Source of the DNA: Amycolatopsis sp. CA-230715 | GTDB taxonomy: Bacteria > Actinomycetota > Actinomycetes > Mycobacteriales > Pseudonocardiaceae | NCBI RefSeq assembly: GCF_018736145.1 | Contig: NZ_CP059997.1 | Location: 6,881,501-6,945,500 of the forward strand | Direction: 5' to 3' | Length of the DNA stretch: 64,000 nt | Part shown: positions 15,886-24,555 of the stretch, in pieces | Layout: each line of letters starts with the position of its first letter | Numbering within the stretch: the first letter of the stretch is position 1 | The notes under the pieces: generated by a model | Seen by the model: only the letters and a program-made list of their open reading frames with translations | Databases searched by the model: none | Told to the model about the DNA's origin: nothing | Translations under genes and position numbers: made by a program

Positions 15886-17878
15886 TCGCGCGCTTAGCGT
15901 CGAGTTCGGCTGCCACGTCGGCGCCGCCGATCAGGTGCGTGGTGATCCCCGCGCCGGTCAGTTCGGCGGCCAGGTCCCGCATCGGTTCCTGGCCCGCGCA
16001 CACCACCACGGTGTCGACGGCCAGCACGCGTTCGGCGCCGGTGGAATCGGTGATGTGCAGGCCGTCGTCGTCGATCCGCCGGTAGGACGCGCCGGAGATC
16101 ATCTCGACCCCCTTGTCCTTCAAGGTGGTCCGGTGCACCCAGCCCGAGGTCTTGCCGAGCCCGGCGCCCGGTTTCCCGGTCTTGCGCTGCACCAGGAAGA
16201 CCTGTCGCGGGGACGGCGCGGTCTTCTTCCCGTCGAGCGCGAGGCCGCCCCTCGCCTCGGCTGGGTCCGCCACACCCCATTCGGCCCGCCACTGGGCGAC
16301 GTCGAGCGCGGTCGCCGTTTCGGTGGTGAGGAATTCACACACGTCGAAGCCGATCCCGCCCGCGCCGATCACGGCGACCGAGCCGCCCGCCGGTGCTCCT
16401 TTGAGGACGTCCACATAGGACAGCACCTTGGCGTGGCCGATGCCATCGATGGCGGGCACCCTCGGCGTGACGCCGGTCGCCAGCAGCACTTCGTCGTACT
16501 CGCCGGTGCTCAGCTCGGCGGCGGTGGCGCGGGTGTTCAGCCGCAGCCGGACGCCGAGGAGATCGAGCCTGCGCCCGAAGTAGCGCAGCGTCTCGCTGAA
16601 CTCCTCCTTGCCGGGGATCCGTTGCGCGAGCTGGAACTGCCCGCCGATCTCCTGGCCCGCTTCGAACACGGTGACCGTGTGGCCGCGCTGCGCCAGCGTC
16701 GTCGCCGCCGCGAGTCCGGCCGGTCCCGCGCCGACCACAGCGACGTTCTTGTGCTTCGGCGTTGGCGAAAGCACGAGCTCGGTTTCGTGCGCGGCGCGCG
16801 GGTTCACCATGCACGTCGCCCTGCGGTGCTTGAAGACGTGGTCGAGGCAGGCCTGGTTGCAGGCGATGCAGGTGTTGATCTCGTCCGCCCTGTCCTCTTC
16901 GGACTTGCGGACCCACTCGGGATCGGCGAGGAACGGCCGCGCGAGCGAGACCATGTCCGCTTCGCCGCGGGAAAGCACGCCTTCGGCCACCGAGGGCATG
17001 TTGATCCGGTTGGACGCGACCACCGGAATGTCCACATGCGACCGCAGCTTGCCGGTGAGCTCGGTGAACGCGGCCCTCGGCACTGAGGTGACGATGGTGG
17101 GCACCCGCGCCTCGTGCCAGCCGATACCGGTGTTGACGATCGTGGCGCCCGCATCCTGCACCGCGCGCGCCAGCTCCACCGTTTCGTCCCAGGACTGGCC
17201 TTCCGGCACGAGATCGAGCACGGACAGCCGGTACACGATGATGAACTCGGGCCCGACCGCGGCGCGGATCCGCCGCACGATCTCCACCGGGAACCGCATG
17301 CGGTTCGCCCAGCCGCCGCCCCAGCCGTCGGTGCGCCGGTTGGTCCGCGCGGTGAGGAACTGGTTGACGAGGTACCCCTCGGATCCCATCACCTCGACGC
17401 CGTCGTAGCCCGCCTTCTTGGCGAGTTCGGCGCAGCGCGCGAAGTGGTCGATCGTCCGCCGGACACCGCGTTCGCTCAGCGCGCGCGGGCGGAACGGGGT
17501 GATCGGCGACTTCACCGACGACGCCGAAACGCTCAACGGGTGGTAGGCGTACCGGCCGGCGTGCAGGATCTGCAGCGCGATCTTGCCGCCGGAGTCGTGC
17601 ACCGCGCCGGTGACGCGGCGGTGCTCGCGGGCCTGGCCGTGCGTGGTGAGCGAGGCCGCGAACGGGAGCAGCCAGCCGCGCGCGTCGGGGGCGTAGCCGC
17701 CGGTGATGATGAGCCCGGCGCCGCCGCGGGCGCGCTCGGCGAAGTACTCGGCGAGCTTGCCGAGATCGCGCGTGCGGTCCTCGAGCCCGGTGTGCATCGA
17801 GCCCATCACCACCCGGTTGCGCAGGGTGGTGAACCCCAGGTCGAGCGGTTTCAGCAGTTCGGGATACGCACGGCTCAT
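15851..17878 (-). CDS. fadH: NADPH-dependent 2,4-dienoyl-CoA reductase-like flavoenzyme
   Basis: A 675-residue iron-sulfur flavoprotein with the FadH architecture: an N-terminal old-yellow-enzyme TIM barrel binding FMN (about 8-330), a 4Fe-4S cluster motif CIACNQACLDHV with a fourth Cys in ATCMVNP, then FAD- and NADPH-binding Rossmann domains (GAGPAGLAAAT and GAGGIGFDVCEF). It would reduce the dienoyl-CoA formed during beta-oxidation of unsaturated fatty acids; related trimethylamine or enoate reductases share this architecture, so the substrate is inferred. ATG 17878 is the start. An imperfect CTAC...GTAG palindrome at 17894-17907 just upstream could be a regulator site. Confidence 0.87.
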   Translation of the reverse strand: MSRAYPELLKPLDLGFTTLRNRVVMGSMHTGLEDRTRDLGKLAEYFAERARGGAGLIITGGYAPDARGWLLPFAASLTTHGQAREHRRVTGAVHDSGGKIALQILHAGRYAYHPLSVSASSVKSPITPFRPRALSERGVRRTIDHFARCAELAKKAGYDGVEVMGSEGYLVNQFLTARTNRRTDGWGGGWANRMRFPVEIVRRIRAAVGPEFIIVYRLSVLDLVPEGQSWDETVELARAVQDAGATIVNTGIGWHEARVPTIVTSVPRAAFTELTGKLRSHVDIPVVASNRINMPSVAEGVLSRGEADMVSLARPFLADPEWVRKSEEDRADEINTCIACNQACLDHVFKHRRATCMVNPRAAHETELVLSPTPKHKNVAVVGAGPAGLAAATTLAQRGHTVTVFEAGQEIGGQFQLAQRIPGKEEFSETLRYFGRRLDLLGVRLRLNTRATAAELSTGEYDEVLLATGVTPRVPAIDGIGHAKVLSYVDVLKGAPAGGSVAVIGAGGIGFDVCEFLTTETATALDVAQWRAEWGVADPAEARGGLALDGKKTAPSPRQVFLVQRKTGKPGAGLGKTSGWVHRTTLKDKGVEMISGASYRRIDDDGLHITDSTGAERVLAVDTVVVCAGQEPMRDLAAELTGAGITTHLIGGADVAAELDAKRAINQATRLAATV

Positions 17879-17956
17879 ACCCGAAAGCGTAACCTACCCA
17901 CGAGTAGTAATGCGAGGGTCTGAGCGCTCCAGCAGGTGCCGGGATGGGTCACGCAT

Positions 17957-18298
17957 GCCCCGAAGGTGGCTTTCGGGGCACTGGGCGCCCCGAAGGCCAC
18001 CTTCGGGGACTTCCCCACACGCGCCAGTCGCGCATCTCCGCCACCACGCCCACGGAGCGGCGCCCCACACAGCATCACGATGACCTCTGGGCGCTCAGCC
18101 TCCCGAAGGTCCCCCTCGGGGAACCTAGCCTCACAATCTCGGCCCTCGCGGCGGGCGGCCGGGCTCGGCACTGTCCCCGAAGGCCACCCTCGGGGCATCT
18201 AGCGCCAGGATCTCGGCCCTCGCAGCAGATGGCCGGGTCCGGCGCCTGCCTCGAAGGCCACCTTCAGGGACTCCAGCGCCCCGAACCCGGCCCTCGTG
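17957..18298. repeat. Intergenic hairpin repeats with a three-unit tandem array
   Basis: Hairpins at 17957-17979 and 17987-18008 are followed by a tandem array (about 18101-18298) of three units of 74-75 bp. Each unit is a hairpin (starting near 18101, 18175 and 18250) plus the conserved spacer (CCTAGCCTCACAATCTCGG, TCTAGCGCCAGGATCTCGG and a diverged third copy, all running into GGCCCTCG). The array separates the flavoenzyme start from the small gene at 18332. Confidence 0.75.
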
Positions 18299-18331
18299 CC
18301 GCCACCCGCTACCGAACCCGACCCGCGAGGA

Positions 18332-18541
18332 TCAGTCCAGCGGGGGTTCTTCGCGGTGGTCCGCCTGCGCGCGACGAGACGCCTCGCGCATCTCGATGAA
18401 CTCGGTGAGCCAGTCGCCGGTTTCCCGTGCGATGTCGCGGACCGCGCCGGTGATGATGGTCGCGATGTTGCCGATATGCGTCGCCGCCGATTCGGTGACC
18501 ACCTGAATCGTGTCCTTCTCGCTTTCGAACTTCCCGACCAT
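18332..18541 (-). CDS. Small conserved-looking protein at the end of the desaturase operon
   Basis: A 69-residue protein starting at ATG 18541, 11 nt after the desaturase stop on the same strand, hence probably cotranscribed with it. The sequence is an amphipathic helix candidate (VTESAATHIGNIATIITGAV) followed by DIARETGDWLTEFIEMREASRR; no membrane segment or signal is evident. I do not recognise a named family. Position and spacing argue for a role with the desaturase or its reductase, for example as an accessory subunit, but nothing in the sequence proves this. Confidence 0.65.
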   Translation of the reverse strand: MVGKFESEKDTIQVVTESAATHIGNIATIITGAVRDIARETGDWLTEFIEMREASRRAQADHREEPPLD

Positions 18542-18552
18542 GGTCCTCGTCC

Positions 18553-19674
18553 CTACGCCGCGAGTGCCTTCTCGCGCTTCAGGGTAGTGGGCTCCGGGTT
18601 CGGCGCCGTCGCACCCGAACCGGGCAGTGCCAGCTTGATGATCTTCTTCGCCACCGAGAAGAGCTGCTTGCGCAGCGGCCCGGTGTGGTACGGCAGCCCG
18701 TACTTCTCGCAGATCGCCCGCACCTCACCGGCGATCTGCGGGTACCGCCGCGCCGGGATGTCCGGGAACAGGTGGTGCTCGATCTGGTGCGAGAGGTTGC
18801 CCGACATGATGTGGAACAGCTTGCCGCCGGTGATGTTCGCCGAGCCGAGGATCTGGCGCAGGTACCACTGGCCGCGCGTCTCCTGCTCGGTTTCCTCCTC
18901 GGTGAAGCTTTCCACGTCGGCGGGGAAGTGCCCGCAGAAGATGATCGCGAACGCCCACAGGTTCCTGGTCAGGTTTGCGGTGGCGTTGCCGAGCAGCGTC
19001 AGCGGCGCCATCGGCCCGGTCAGCAACGGGAACAGGAGGTAGTCCTTGCCGATCTGGCGCGAGGCCTTGCGCCAGATCTTCGCCCACACGGGCTTGTTCT
19101 CCTCGAAGGTGCGCTCGCCCTTGACGACCCGTTCGACCTCGAGGTCGTGCAGCATCACGCCCCACTCGAACAGGATCGCCAGCAGCACCGCGTACACCGG
19201 GTTGCCGAGGTAGTACGGGTGCCACTTCTGCGCGGGATCCATGCGCAGGATCCCGTAACCGATGTCCCGGTCCTTGTCGAGGATGTTCGTGTACGTGTGG
19301 TGGATGTAGTTGTGCGAATGCCGCCAGTTCTCCGCGGGCGCCACGTTGTCCCATTCGAACTTCTGCGAGCTCAGCGCCGGGTCGCGCGTCCAGTCGTACT
19401 GGCCGTGCATCACGTTGTGGCCGATTTCCATGTTGTCGAGGATCTTCGACAGCGAGAGTGCGCCGACGCCCGCGATCCACGCTGGCGGGAAGAACCCGGC
19501 GAACAGCAGCCCGCGGCCGAGGATTTCCAGGCCGCGCTGGGTTTTGATGATGTTGTGGATGTAGTCGACGTCCGCGGCGCCGAGATCGGCGACGATCCGC
19601 TGCCGGACCTCGTCGAGCTCGCGGCCGAACTCCTCGACCTGCTCGGGGGTCAGGCGGTCTTGCAGGCCAGTCAT
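18553..19674 (-). CDS. Membrane acyl-CoA/fatty acid desaturase
   Basis: A 373-residue integral-membrane di-iron desaturase. The three histidine boxes are present: HNVMH (HxxxH), HSHNYIHH (HxxHH-type) and HQIEHHLF (HxxHH), around hydrophobic segments. Such enzymes introduce a cis double bond into acyl-CoA or acyl lipids using O2 and electrons from a ferredoxin-type reductase, which is encoded immediately upstream. ATG 19674 has AGGAG 7 nt before it; this site lies within and beyond the stop of the reductase gene, giving coupled translation. The gene order resembles the mycobacterial DesA3/Rv3230c pair. Regioselectivity cannot be read from sequence. Confidence 0.93.
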   Translation of the reverse strand: MTGLQDRLTPEQVEEFGRELDEVRQRIVADLGAADVDYIHNIIKTQRGLEILGRGLLFAGFFPPAWIAGVGALSLSKILDNMEIGHNVMHGQYDWTRDPALSSQKFEWDNVAPAENWRHSHNYIHHTYTNILDKDRDIGYGILRMDPAQKWHPYYLGNPVYAVLLAILFEWGVMLHDLEVERVVKGERTFEENKPVWAKIWRKASRQIGKDYLLFPLLTGPMAPLTLLGNATANLTRNLWAFAIIFCGHFPADVESFTEEETEQETRGQWYLRQILGSANITGGKLFHIMSGNLSHQIEHHLFPDIPARRYPQIAGEVRAICEKYGLPYHTGPLRKQLFSVAKKIIKLALPGSGATAPNPEPTTLKREKALAA

Positions 19675-19685
19675 CTCAAAACTCC

Positions 19686-20786
19686 TCACGCGTTGATCTC
19701 GACGTCCCCGACGGGGACGGAGATGCAGAGCTGGATTTCTTCGTTCTCTTCGTCGGAAAGCTCGCCGGACTTCGCGTTGCGGACGCAGCCGGAGGTCTTG
19801 ACCTTCGTGCAGGAGAAGCAGATCCCCATGCGGCAGCCGTGCTCCGGGTTCAGCCCGGCGTCCTCGGCCTGCTCCAGCAGCGGTTTGCCGGAGTTGGCCA
19901 CCTCCTTGCCGCTGTGCGCGAAGCGGACGTTGCCCTCGGCCGTCTCCGGCGAGTCGAAGGTCAGCGCCGGTGGCGTGAACTCTTCGGTGTGCAGTCGTTC
20001 ACTCAAACCTTCGGTGTCGTACAGCTCGCGCACCGAGTCCATCAGCGGCTTCGGGCCGCACAGGAAGGTCTGCGCGTCGCGGTACCACGGCGCGGCTTCC
20101 GCGAGGTGCTCGCGGCTGAAGAAGCCGTGCACGTCCGCGCCTTCGTCCTCCAGCGTGTAGCCGAACACGACGTCGAGCTGGGGGTGCCGCCGCCGCAGCT
20201 CGGTCAGCTCGCGGCGGTAGAGCACGTCGTCCGCGGTGTTCGCGTAGTGCAGGAACGAAATCGGGCCGGGGTGGCGTTCGTCGACGAGCGTGCGCAGCAT
20301 CGACAGCACCGGCGTGATCCCGCTGCCGCCGCTGACCAGCAGGATCCGCTCCGGTCGCGGCGACGGCAGGGTGAAACCGCCGTCCGGCTGGGAAAGTCCG
20401 AGCACGGTGCCCCGTGCCGCGGTGCGGAAGAGGTGCCGCGAAACGAGCCCGTTCGGATCGGCCTTGATGGTCAGCTCCAGCGAGCCGTCCCGGTCGTGCT
20501 GCGAGCAAGCCGGCGAATAGCAGCGCGTCCGGCGCACGCCGTCGATGTCGACGGTGACGCGGACGTACTGGCCCGCGGTGAACCCGCGCCACGCCCTGCT
20601 CGGCCGGATGGTCAGCGTGACCGTGTCCGCGGTCTGCCTGCGGACCTCGGTCACCGAGCCCCTGATCTCCCTGCGGACCAGCATCGGGTCGATCAGTTCG
20701 AGGTACCGGTCCATGCCGTGCGGGGTGAGCAGTGCTTCGGCCAGTGAGGCGAGCCTGCGTGCCCGCCGCGGTACGAGCGCTGTCAT
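19686..20786 (-). CDS. Ferredoxin reductase-type electron donor for the desaturase
   Basis: A 366-residue NAD(P)H oxidoreductase of the phthalate dioxygenase reductase/flavohemoprotein type: FAD-binding barrel with RTRCYSPA (RxYS motif), NAD(P)-binding domain with VSGGSGITPVLSMLR and FLCGPKPLMDSV, and a C-terminal plant-type 2Fe-2S domain (CRMGICFSC plus a distant Cys in IQLCIS). It would pass electrons from NADPH through FAD and the cluster to the desaturase encoded directly downstream (11 nt between coding ends). ATG 20786 follows AGGAGGTG closely. A longer upstream frame is a shadow of the divergent TetR gene. The operator at 20802-20821 lies in its promoter region. Confidence 0.92.
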   Translation of the reverse strand: MTALVPRRARRLASLAEALLTPHGMDRYLELIDPMLVRREIRGSVTEVRRQTADTVTLTIRPSRAWRGFTAGQYVRVTVDIDGVRRTRCYSPACSQHDRDGSLELTIKADPNGLVSRHLFRTAARGTVLGLSQPDGGFTLPSPRPERILLVSGGSGITPVLSMLRTLVDERHPGPISFLHYANTADDVLYRRELTELRRRHPQLDVVFGYTLEDEGADVHGFFSREHLAEAAPWYRDAQTFLCGPKPLMDSVRELYDTEGLSERLHTEEFTPPALTFDSPETAEGNVRFAHSGKEVANSGKPLLEQAEDAGLNPEHGCRMGICFSCTKVKTSGCVRNAKSGELSDEENEEIQLCISVPVGDVEINA

Positions 20787-20801
20787 CACACCTCCTGACT
20801 C

Positions 20802-20821
20802 CAGTGAACAGATGTACACTG
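20802..20821. promoter_or_regulatory. Palindromic operator between desaturase operon and tetR
   Basis: CAGTGAACAGATGTACACTG has 8-nt arms (CAGTGAAC/GTACACTG) with one mismatch and a 4-nt spacer, the form of a TetR-family site. It lies 16 bp upstream of the reductase ATG and 5 bp upstream of the tetR GTG, and contains TACACT (20815-20820), a possible -10 for tetR. It could control both directions. Confidence 0.6.
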
Positions 20822-20825
20822 AATA

Positions 20826-21569
20826 GTGCAGTGCATGACCGCGCTGGCTGTCAACTCGGAGAACTGTGACGTGGCCGATATCGAGGAAGTGCGTACGCTC
20901 CCGCGGGTGAGCACCGACCAGGGGGCGCGCGCCGGGGAAAGCACGGCGACGCGACGGGAGCGCAAGGAGAAGACGCGCCAGTCGCTGCTGGCCGCGGCGC
21001 TCGACCTGCTCGCGGACCGGGGGTTCGCGAGCCTGAGCCTGCGCGAGGTCGCCAAGCGAGCCGGGATCGTGCCCACCGCGTTCTACCGGCACTTCGCTTC
21101 GATGGACGAACTCGGCGTCGCGCTCGTCGAGGAGTCGATGCGCACGCTGCGCACCATGATCCGGACCGCGCGCGCCGATCCCAGCGACGCGGCCTTCGGC
21201 GGGATCATCCGCGCCTCGGTGCGGACACTGCACCGGCACGTCCGCGCGCACGAGGACCACTTCCGGTTCCTGACCAGGGAACGCTACGGCGGTACCGGGC
21301 CCGTGGCACGCGCGATCGCGATGGAACTGCGGCTGTTCTCCAGCGAACTGGCGGTGGACCTCGCTCGGTTCGAGTTTCTGCGCGAATGGAGCACAGCGGA
21401 CTTGCACATGATGGCCGAGCTGATCGTCACCTCGATGCAGGCGACCGTGATGGACCTGCTGGAAGTGCGGCCAGGTGACGGCGAAACGGACCAGGCGATC
21501 GTGAGGACGGCCGAGAAACGGCTGCGCTTGATCGTTCTCGGTGTCGCGAACTGGCAGTCCAAGCACTGA
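20826..21569 (+). CDS. TetR family regulator of the divergent desaturase operon
   Basis: A regulator of up to 247 residues. The helix-turn-helix is clear at about residues 50-95 (LLADRGFASLSLREVAKRAG, then VPTAFYRHFASMDELG), followed by a helical ligand-binding domain. Its organisation recalls acyl-CoA-responsive TetR proteins that control desaturase genes in mycobacteria and pseudomonads (MadR and DesT types), so an acyl-CoA ligand is a reasonable inference. The start is uncertain: GTG 20826, ATG 20835 and later GTG codons are possible, and roughly the first 40 residues look unstructured. It is divergent from the ferredoxin reductase across the operator at 20802-20821. Confidence 0.88.
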   Translation: MQCMTALAVNSENCDVADIEEVRTLPRVSTDQGARAGESTATRRERKEKTRQSLLAAALDLLADRGFASLSLREVAKRAGIVPTAFYRHFASMDELGVALVEESMRTLRTMIRTARADPSDAAFGGIIRASVRTLHRHVRAHEDHFRFLTRERYGGTGPVARAIAMELRLFSSELAVDLARFEFLREWSTADLHMMAELIVTSMQATVMDLLEVRPGDGETDQAIVRTAEKRLRLIVLGVANWQSKH

Positions 21570-21706
21570 CCCCACGCCGGAAAACCCGCGGAAGGTTCCG
21601 GATCGGACTCGGGGACTCACGTGGCGGTGATCACGCGTGGTAAACCTGTGCGTGATCCGGGTTAGCATCCGGTCCTCGGGGCAAGAGGACGGCAGGAGGT
21701 CGCACG

Positions 21707-22807
21707 GTGCCGGTGACGATCGGTGTGGTCAAAGAGTCACGAGCGGGCGAACGGCGGGTCGCGCTCGTGCCGAAGCTGGTCGAGCGCCTGGTCAGGGGAA
21801 GACCGGGCAAGGTGCGCGTGGTGGTGGAGCCGGGTGCCGGCGCCGCTGCGATGGTGCCGGACGACCTGTACGAAAAGGCGGGCGCCGAACTCGGCGACCC
21901 GTGGGGCGCCGAAATCGTGCTCAAGGTCGCGAAACCCTCGGACGACGAGATCGCGAAGCTCGCGCGCGGCACGGTGCTCATCGGCTTCCTCGATCCACTG
22001 TCCTCAAAGGACACAACGGAGAAGCTGGCCGACGCGGGTGTCGTCGCGTTCGCGGTCGAATCCATCCCGCGCATCTCACGCGCGCAGGCGATGGACGCGC
22101 TGTCGTCGCAGAGCAGTGTGGCCGGGTACCGCGCGGTGCTGCTCGCCGCGACGCGCCTGCCGCGGTTCTTCCCCATGCTCACCACCGCGGCGGGCACCGT
22201 CCCGCCCGCGAAAGTGCTGGTGCTCGGGGCGGGTGTCGCCGGGTTGCAGGCGCTGGCCACGGCGAAGCGGCTCGGCGCGCAGACCACGGGCTACGACGTC
22301 CGGCCGGAGGTCGCCGATCAGGTGCGCTCGGTCGGCGCGCAGTTCCTCGAACTCGGCATCGAAGCGACCGGTGAAGGCGGGTACGCGCGCGAGCTGACCG
22401 ACGAGGAACGCGCCGAGCAGCAGCGAAGGCTCACCGAAGCGATCACCCGGTTCGACGCCGTGATCACCACGGCGCTCGTGCCGGGCCGCCGGGCGCCGAC
22501 GCTCGTCACCGCCGACGCCGTGCGCGGGATGCCGCCGGGCAGCGTCGTGGTGGACCTCGCCGGGGAGACGGGCGGGAACTGCGAGCTGACCGAGCCCGGT
22601 CAGGACGTGGTGGTCCACGATGTGACGATCAGCGCGCCGTCGAACCTGGCCGCCGAAATGCCGGCGCACGCCAGCGAGCTGTACGCGCGCAATCTCACCG
22701 AACTCGTGGAACTGCTCGTCGACGACGAAGGCGCGCTCGCGCTCGACTTCACCGACGAGATTGTCGCGGGCGCCTGCGTCGCGGGTGGTCAGAAGGGAGA
22801 CGGCTGA
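21707..22807 (+). CDS. pntAA: NAD(P) transhydrogenase alpha subunit 1 (NAD-binding)
   Basis: A 366-residue soluble subunit (domain I) of proton-translocating transhydrogenase, which transfers hydride between NADH and NADP+ using the proton gradient to make NADPH. It has the alanine dehydrogenase/PNT N-terminal domain (VKESRAGERRVALVPKLVERL, read in parts), the SMART segment RISRAQAMDALSSQ, and the Rossmann motif LGAGVAGLQA. GTG 21707 follows AGGAGG at 21694-21699. The three-gene split (domain I / small membrane subunit / large membrane plus domain III) is common in actinobacteria. The stop overlaps the start of the next gene (TGATG). Confidence 0.96.
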   Translation: MPVTIGVVKESRAGERRVALVPKLVERLVRGRPGKVRVVVEPGAGAAAMVPDDLYEKAGAELGDPWGAEIVLKVAKPSDDEIAKLARGTVLIGFLDPLSSKDTTEKLADAGVVAFAVESIPRISRAQAMDALSSQSSVAGYRAVLLAATRLPRFFPMLTTAAGTVPPAKVLVLGAGVAGLQALATAKRLGAQTTGYDVRPEVADQVRSVGAQFLELGIEATGEGGYARELTDEERAEQQRRLTEAITRFDAVITTALVPGRRAPTLVTADAVRGMPPGSVVVDLAGETGGNCELTEPGQDVVVHDVTISAPSNLAAEMPAHASELYARNLTELVELLVDDEGALALDFTDEIVAGACVAGGQKGDG

Positions 22808-23109
22808 TGCTGGTGCAGAACCTGGCGATCCTCGTGCTCGCCGGATTCGTGGGATTCGCGGTGATCTCGAAGGTGCCGAACACGCTGCACACACCGTTGA
22901 TGTCCGGTACCAACGCGATCCACGGCATCGTGCTGCTCGGCGGGCTCGTCGTGCTCGGCCTCGGCGCGGACGGCGTGCTCAACAAGATCCTGCTGGTGAT
23001 CGCGATCGCCTTCGGCACGATCAACGTCGTCGGCGGGTTCCTGGTCACCGACCGGATGCTCGCGATGTTCAAGGACCGCAAGCCCGAACGCGAGCGTGAG
23101 GACTCATGA
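22807..23109 (+). CDS. pntAB: NAD(P) transhydrogenase alpha subunit 2 (membrane)
   Basis: A 100-residue membrane subunit with three helices (about 6-22, 37-54 and 59-79) carrying the typical HTPLMSGTNAIHGIVLLGG stretch between the first two. It forms part of the proton channel (domain II) with PntB. ATG 22807 shares bases with the pntAA stop, and its own stop overlaps the pntB start (ATGA), so the three subunits are made in a coupled series. Confidence 0.96.
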   Translation: MLVQNLAILVLAGFVGFAVISKVPNTLHTPLMSGTNAIHGIVLLGGLVVLGLGADGVLNKILLVIAIAFGTINVVGGFLVTDRMLAMFKDRKPEREREDS

Positions 23110-24491
23110 CCAGTTTCATCGCGGTTCTGTACATCATTTCGTTCGCGTTGTTCATCTACGGCCTGATGGGGCTGACCGGGCCGAGGACGGCGGTGCGCGG
23201 CAACGCGATCGCCGCCGTGGGCATGGGCATCGCGGTCGTGGCGACCCTGCTCACGCCGGGGATGAGCAACTGGGTGCTGATCGCGCTCGGCGTCGCGCTC
23301 GGTGCCGTCGTCGGCGTGCCCGCGGCGCGCAAGGTGAAGATGACCGCCATGCCGCAGATGGTCGCGCTGTTCAACGGCGTCGGCGGCGGGGCGGTCGCGC
23401 TCATCGCCTGGGTCGAATTCCGCACCAGCGAGGGATACGCGCACGAGCCGAAGCACGTGGCGATCGCGTCGCTGTTCGCGGCGATCGTCGGGTCGATCTC
23501 GTTCTGGGGCTCGAACGTCGCGTTCGGGAAGCTCCAGGAGATCTTGCCGGGCAAGCCGATCACGCTCGGGAAGCTCCAGCAGCCGGTGAACGCGCTGCTG
23601 CTGGTGGCCGCGCTCGTGCTCGGCGTGGTGATCGCGATCGGCGGGGACGCCGAGCTGCTGATGATCGGGTTGCTGGTCGCGGCCGCGATCCTCGGCGTGA
23701 TGGTGGTGCTGCCGATCGGCGGCGCCGACATGCCCGTGGTGATCTCCCTGCTCAACGCGCTCACCGGGCTTTCCGCCGCGGCGATGGGCCTCGCGCTCGA
23801 CAACACCGCGCTCATCGTGGCGGGCATGATCGTCGGCGCGTCCGGTTCGATCCTGACGAACCTGATGGCCAAGGCGATGAACCGGTCGATCCCGGCGATC
23901 GTGGCCGGCGGTTTCGGTGGCACCACGGCGGTTTCGAGCGGGAGCGGCGGCGAGGCCAAGCCGGTGCGCAGCACGAGCGCGGCCGACACCGCGATCCAGA
24001 TGGCCTACGCGGGCAAGGTGGTCGTGGTGCCCGGGTACGGGATGGCCGTGGCGCAGGCGCAGCACGCGGTGCGCGAAATGGCGCAGTTGCTGGAGGGCAA
24101 GGGAATCACGGTCGACTACGCGATCCATCCGGTCGCGGGCCGGATGCCGGGCCACATGAACGTCCTGCTCGCCGAGGCCGACGTCCCGTACGAACGGCTC
24201 AAGGAAATGGACGAGATCAACTCGGAGTTCGCCCAGACCGACGTGGCGCTGGTGATCGGCGCGAACGACGTGACGAACCCCGCCGCCGAGACCGATCCCG
24301 GCTCGCCGATCTACGGGATGCCGATCCTGAAGGTGAACCACAGCCGCTCGGTGATCGTGCTCAAGCGCGGGATGAGCTCGGGTTTCGCCGGGATCGACAA
24401 CGCGCTGTTCTACGACCCGAAGACGAGCATGCTCTTCGGCGACGCGAAGGCCTCGGTCGGCGAAATCGTCGAAGAACTGAAGTCCCTGTAA
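23106..24491 (+). CDS. pntB: NAD(P) transhydrogenase beta subunit
   Basis: A 461-residue subunit with about nine membrane helices (residues 1-260) and a C-terminal NADP(H)-binding domain III. Landmarks are MPQMVALFNGVGGGAVALI in the membrane part, and VVVPGYGMAVAQAQH, HPVAGRMPGHMNVLLAEA and IGANDVTNPAAETDPGSP in domain III. It completes the transhydrogenase, which would supply NADPH for the fatty-acid and desaturation genes nearby. The gene is followed by a strong 19-bp-stem hairpin. Confidence 0.97.
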   Translation: MTSFIAVLYIISFALFIYGLMGLTGPRTAVRGNAIAAVGMGIAVVATLLTPGMSNWVLIALGVALGAVVGVPAARKVKMTAMPQMVALFNGVGGGAVALIAWVEFRTSEGYAHEPKHVAIASLFAAIVGSISFWGSNVAFGKLQEILPGKPITLGKLQQPVNALLLVAALVLGVVIAIGGDAELLMIGLLVAAAILGVMVVLPIGGADMPVVISLLNALTGLSAAAMGLALDNTALIVAGMIVGASGSILTNLMAKAMNRSIPAIVAGGFGGTTAVSSGSGGEAKPVRSTSAADTAIQMAYAGKVVVVPGYGMAVAQAQHAVREMAQLLEGKGITVDYAIHPVAGRMPGHMNVLLAEADVPYERLKEMDEINSEFAQTDVALVIGANDVTNPAAETDPGSPIYGMPILKVNHSRSVIVLKRGMSSGFAGIDNALFYDPKTSMLFGDAKASVGEIVEELKSL

Positions 24492-24504
24492 CGCGGGAAT
24501 TCCT

Positions 24505-24548
24505 GCCCTGAAGGCCACCTTGAGTGCCGTCAAGGTGGCCTTCAGGGC
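24505..24548 (+). terminator. Bidirectional terminator hairpin (CCCTGAAGG variant repeat)
   Basis: Perfect 19-nt arms (24505-24523 and 24530-24548) enclose the 6-nt loop GTGCCG. The arms begin GCCCTGAAGGCCACCTT, a variant of the intergenic hairpin family. It lies between the convergent pntB and Lsr2-type genes and would act for both. Confidence 0.75.
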
Positions 24549-24555
24549 GTCAGCG

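Noticed and set aside
14378..18298. Possible CRISPR array from the regular hairpins
   Set aside because: Units have irregular spacing, the palindromes occur in both orientations at scattered loci, the intervening sequence is itself conserved, and there are no cas genes.
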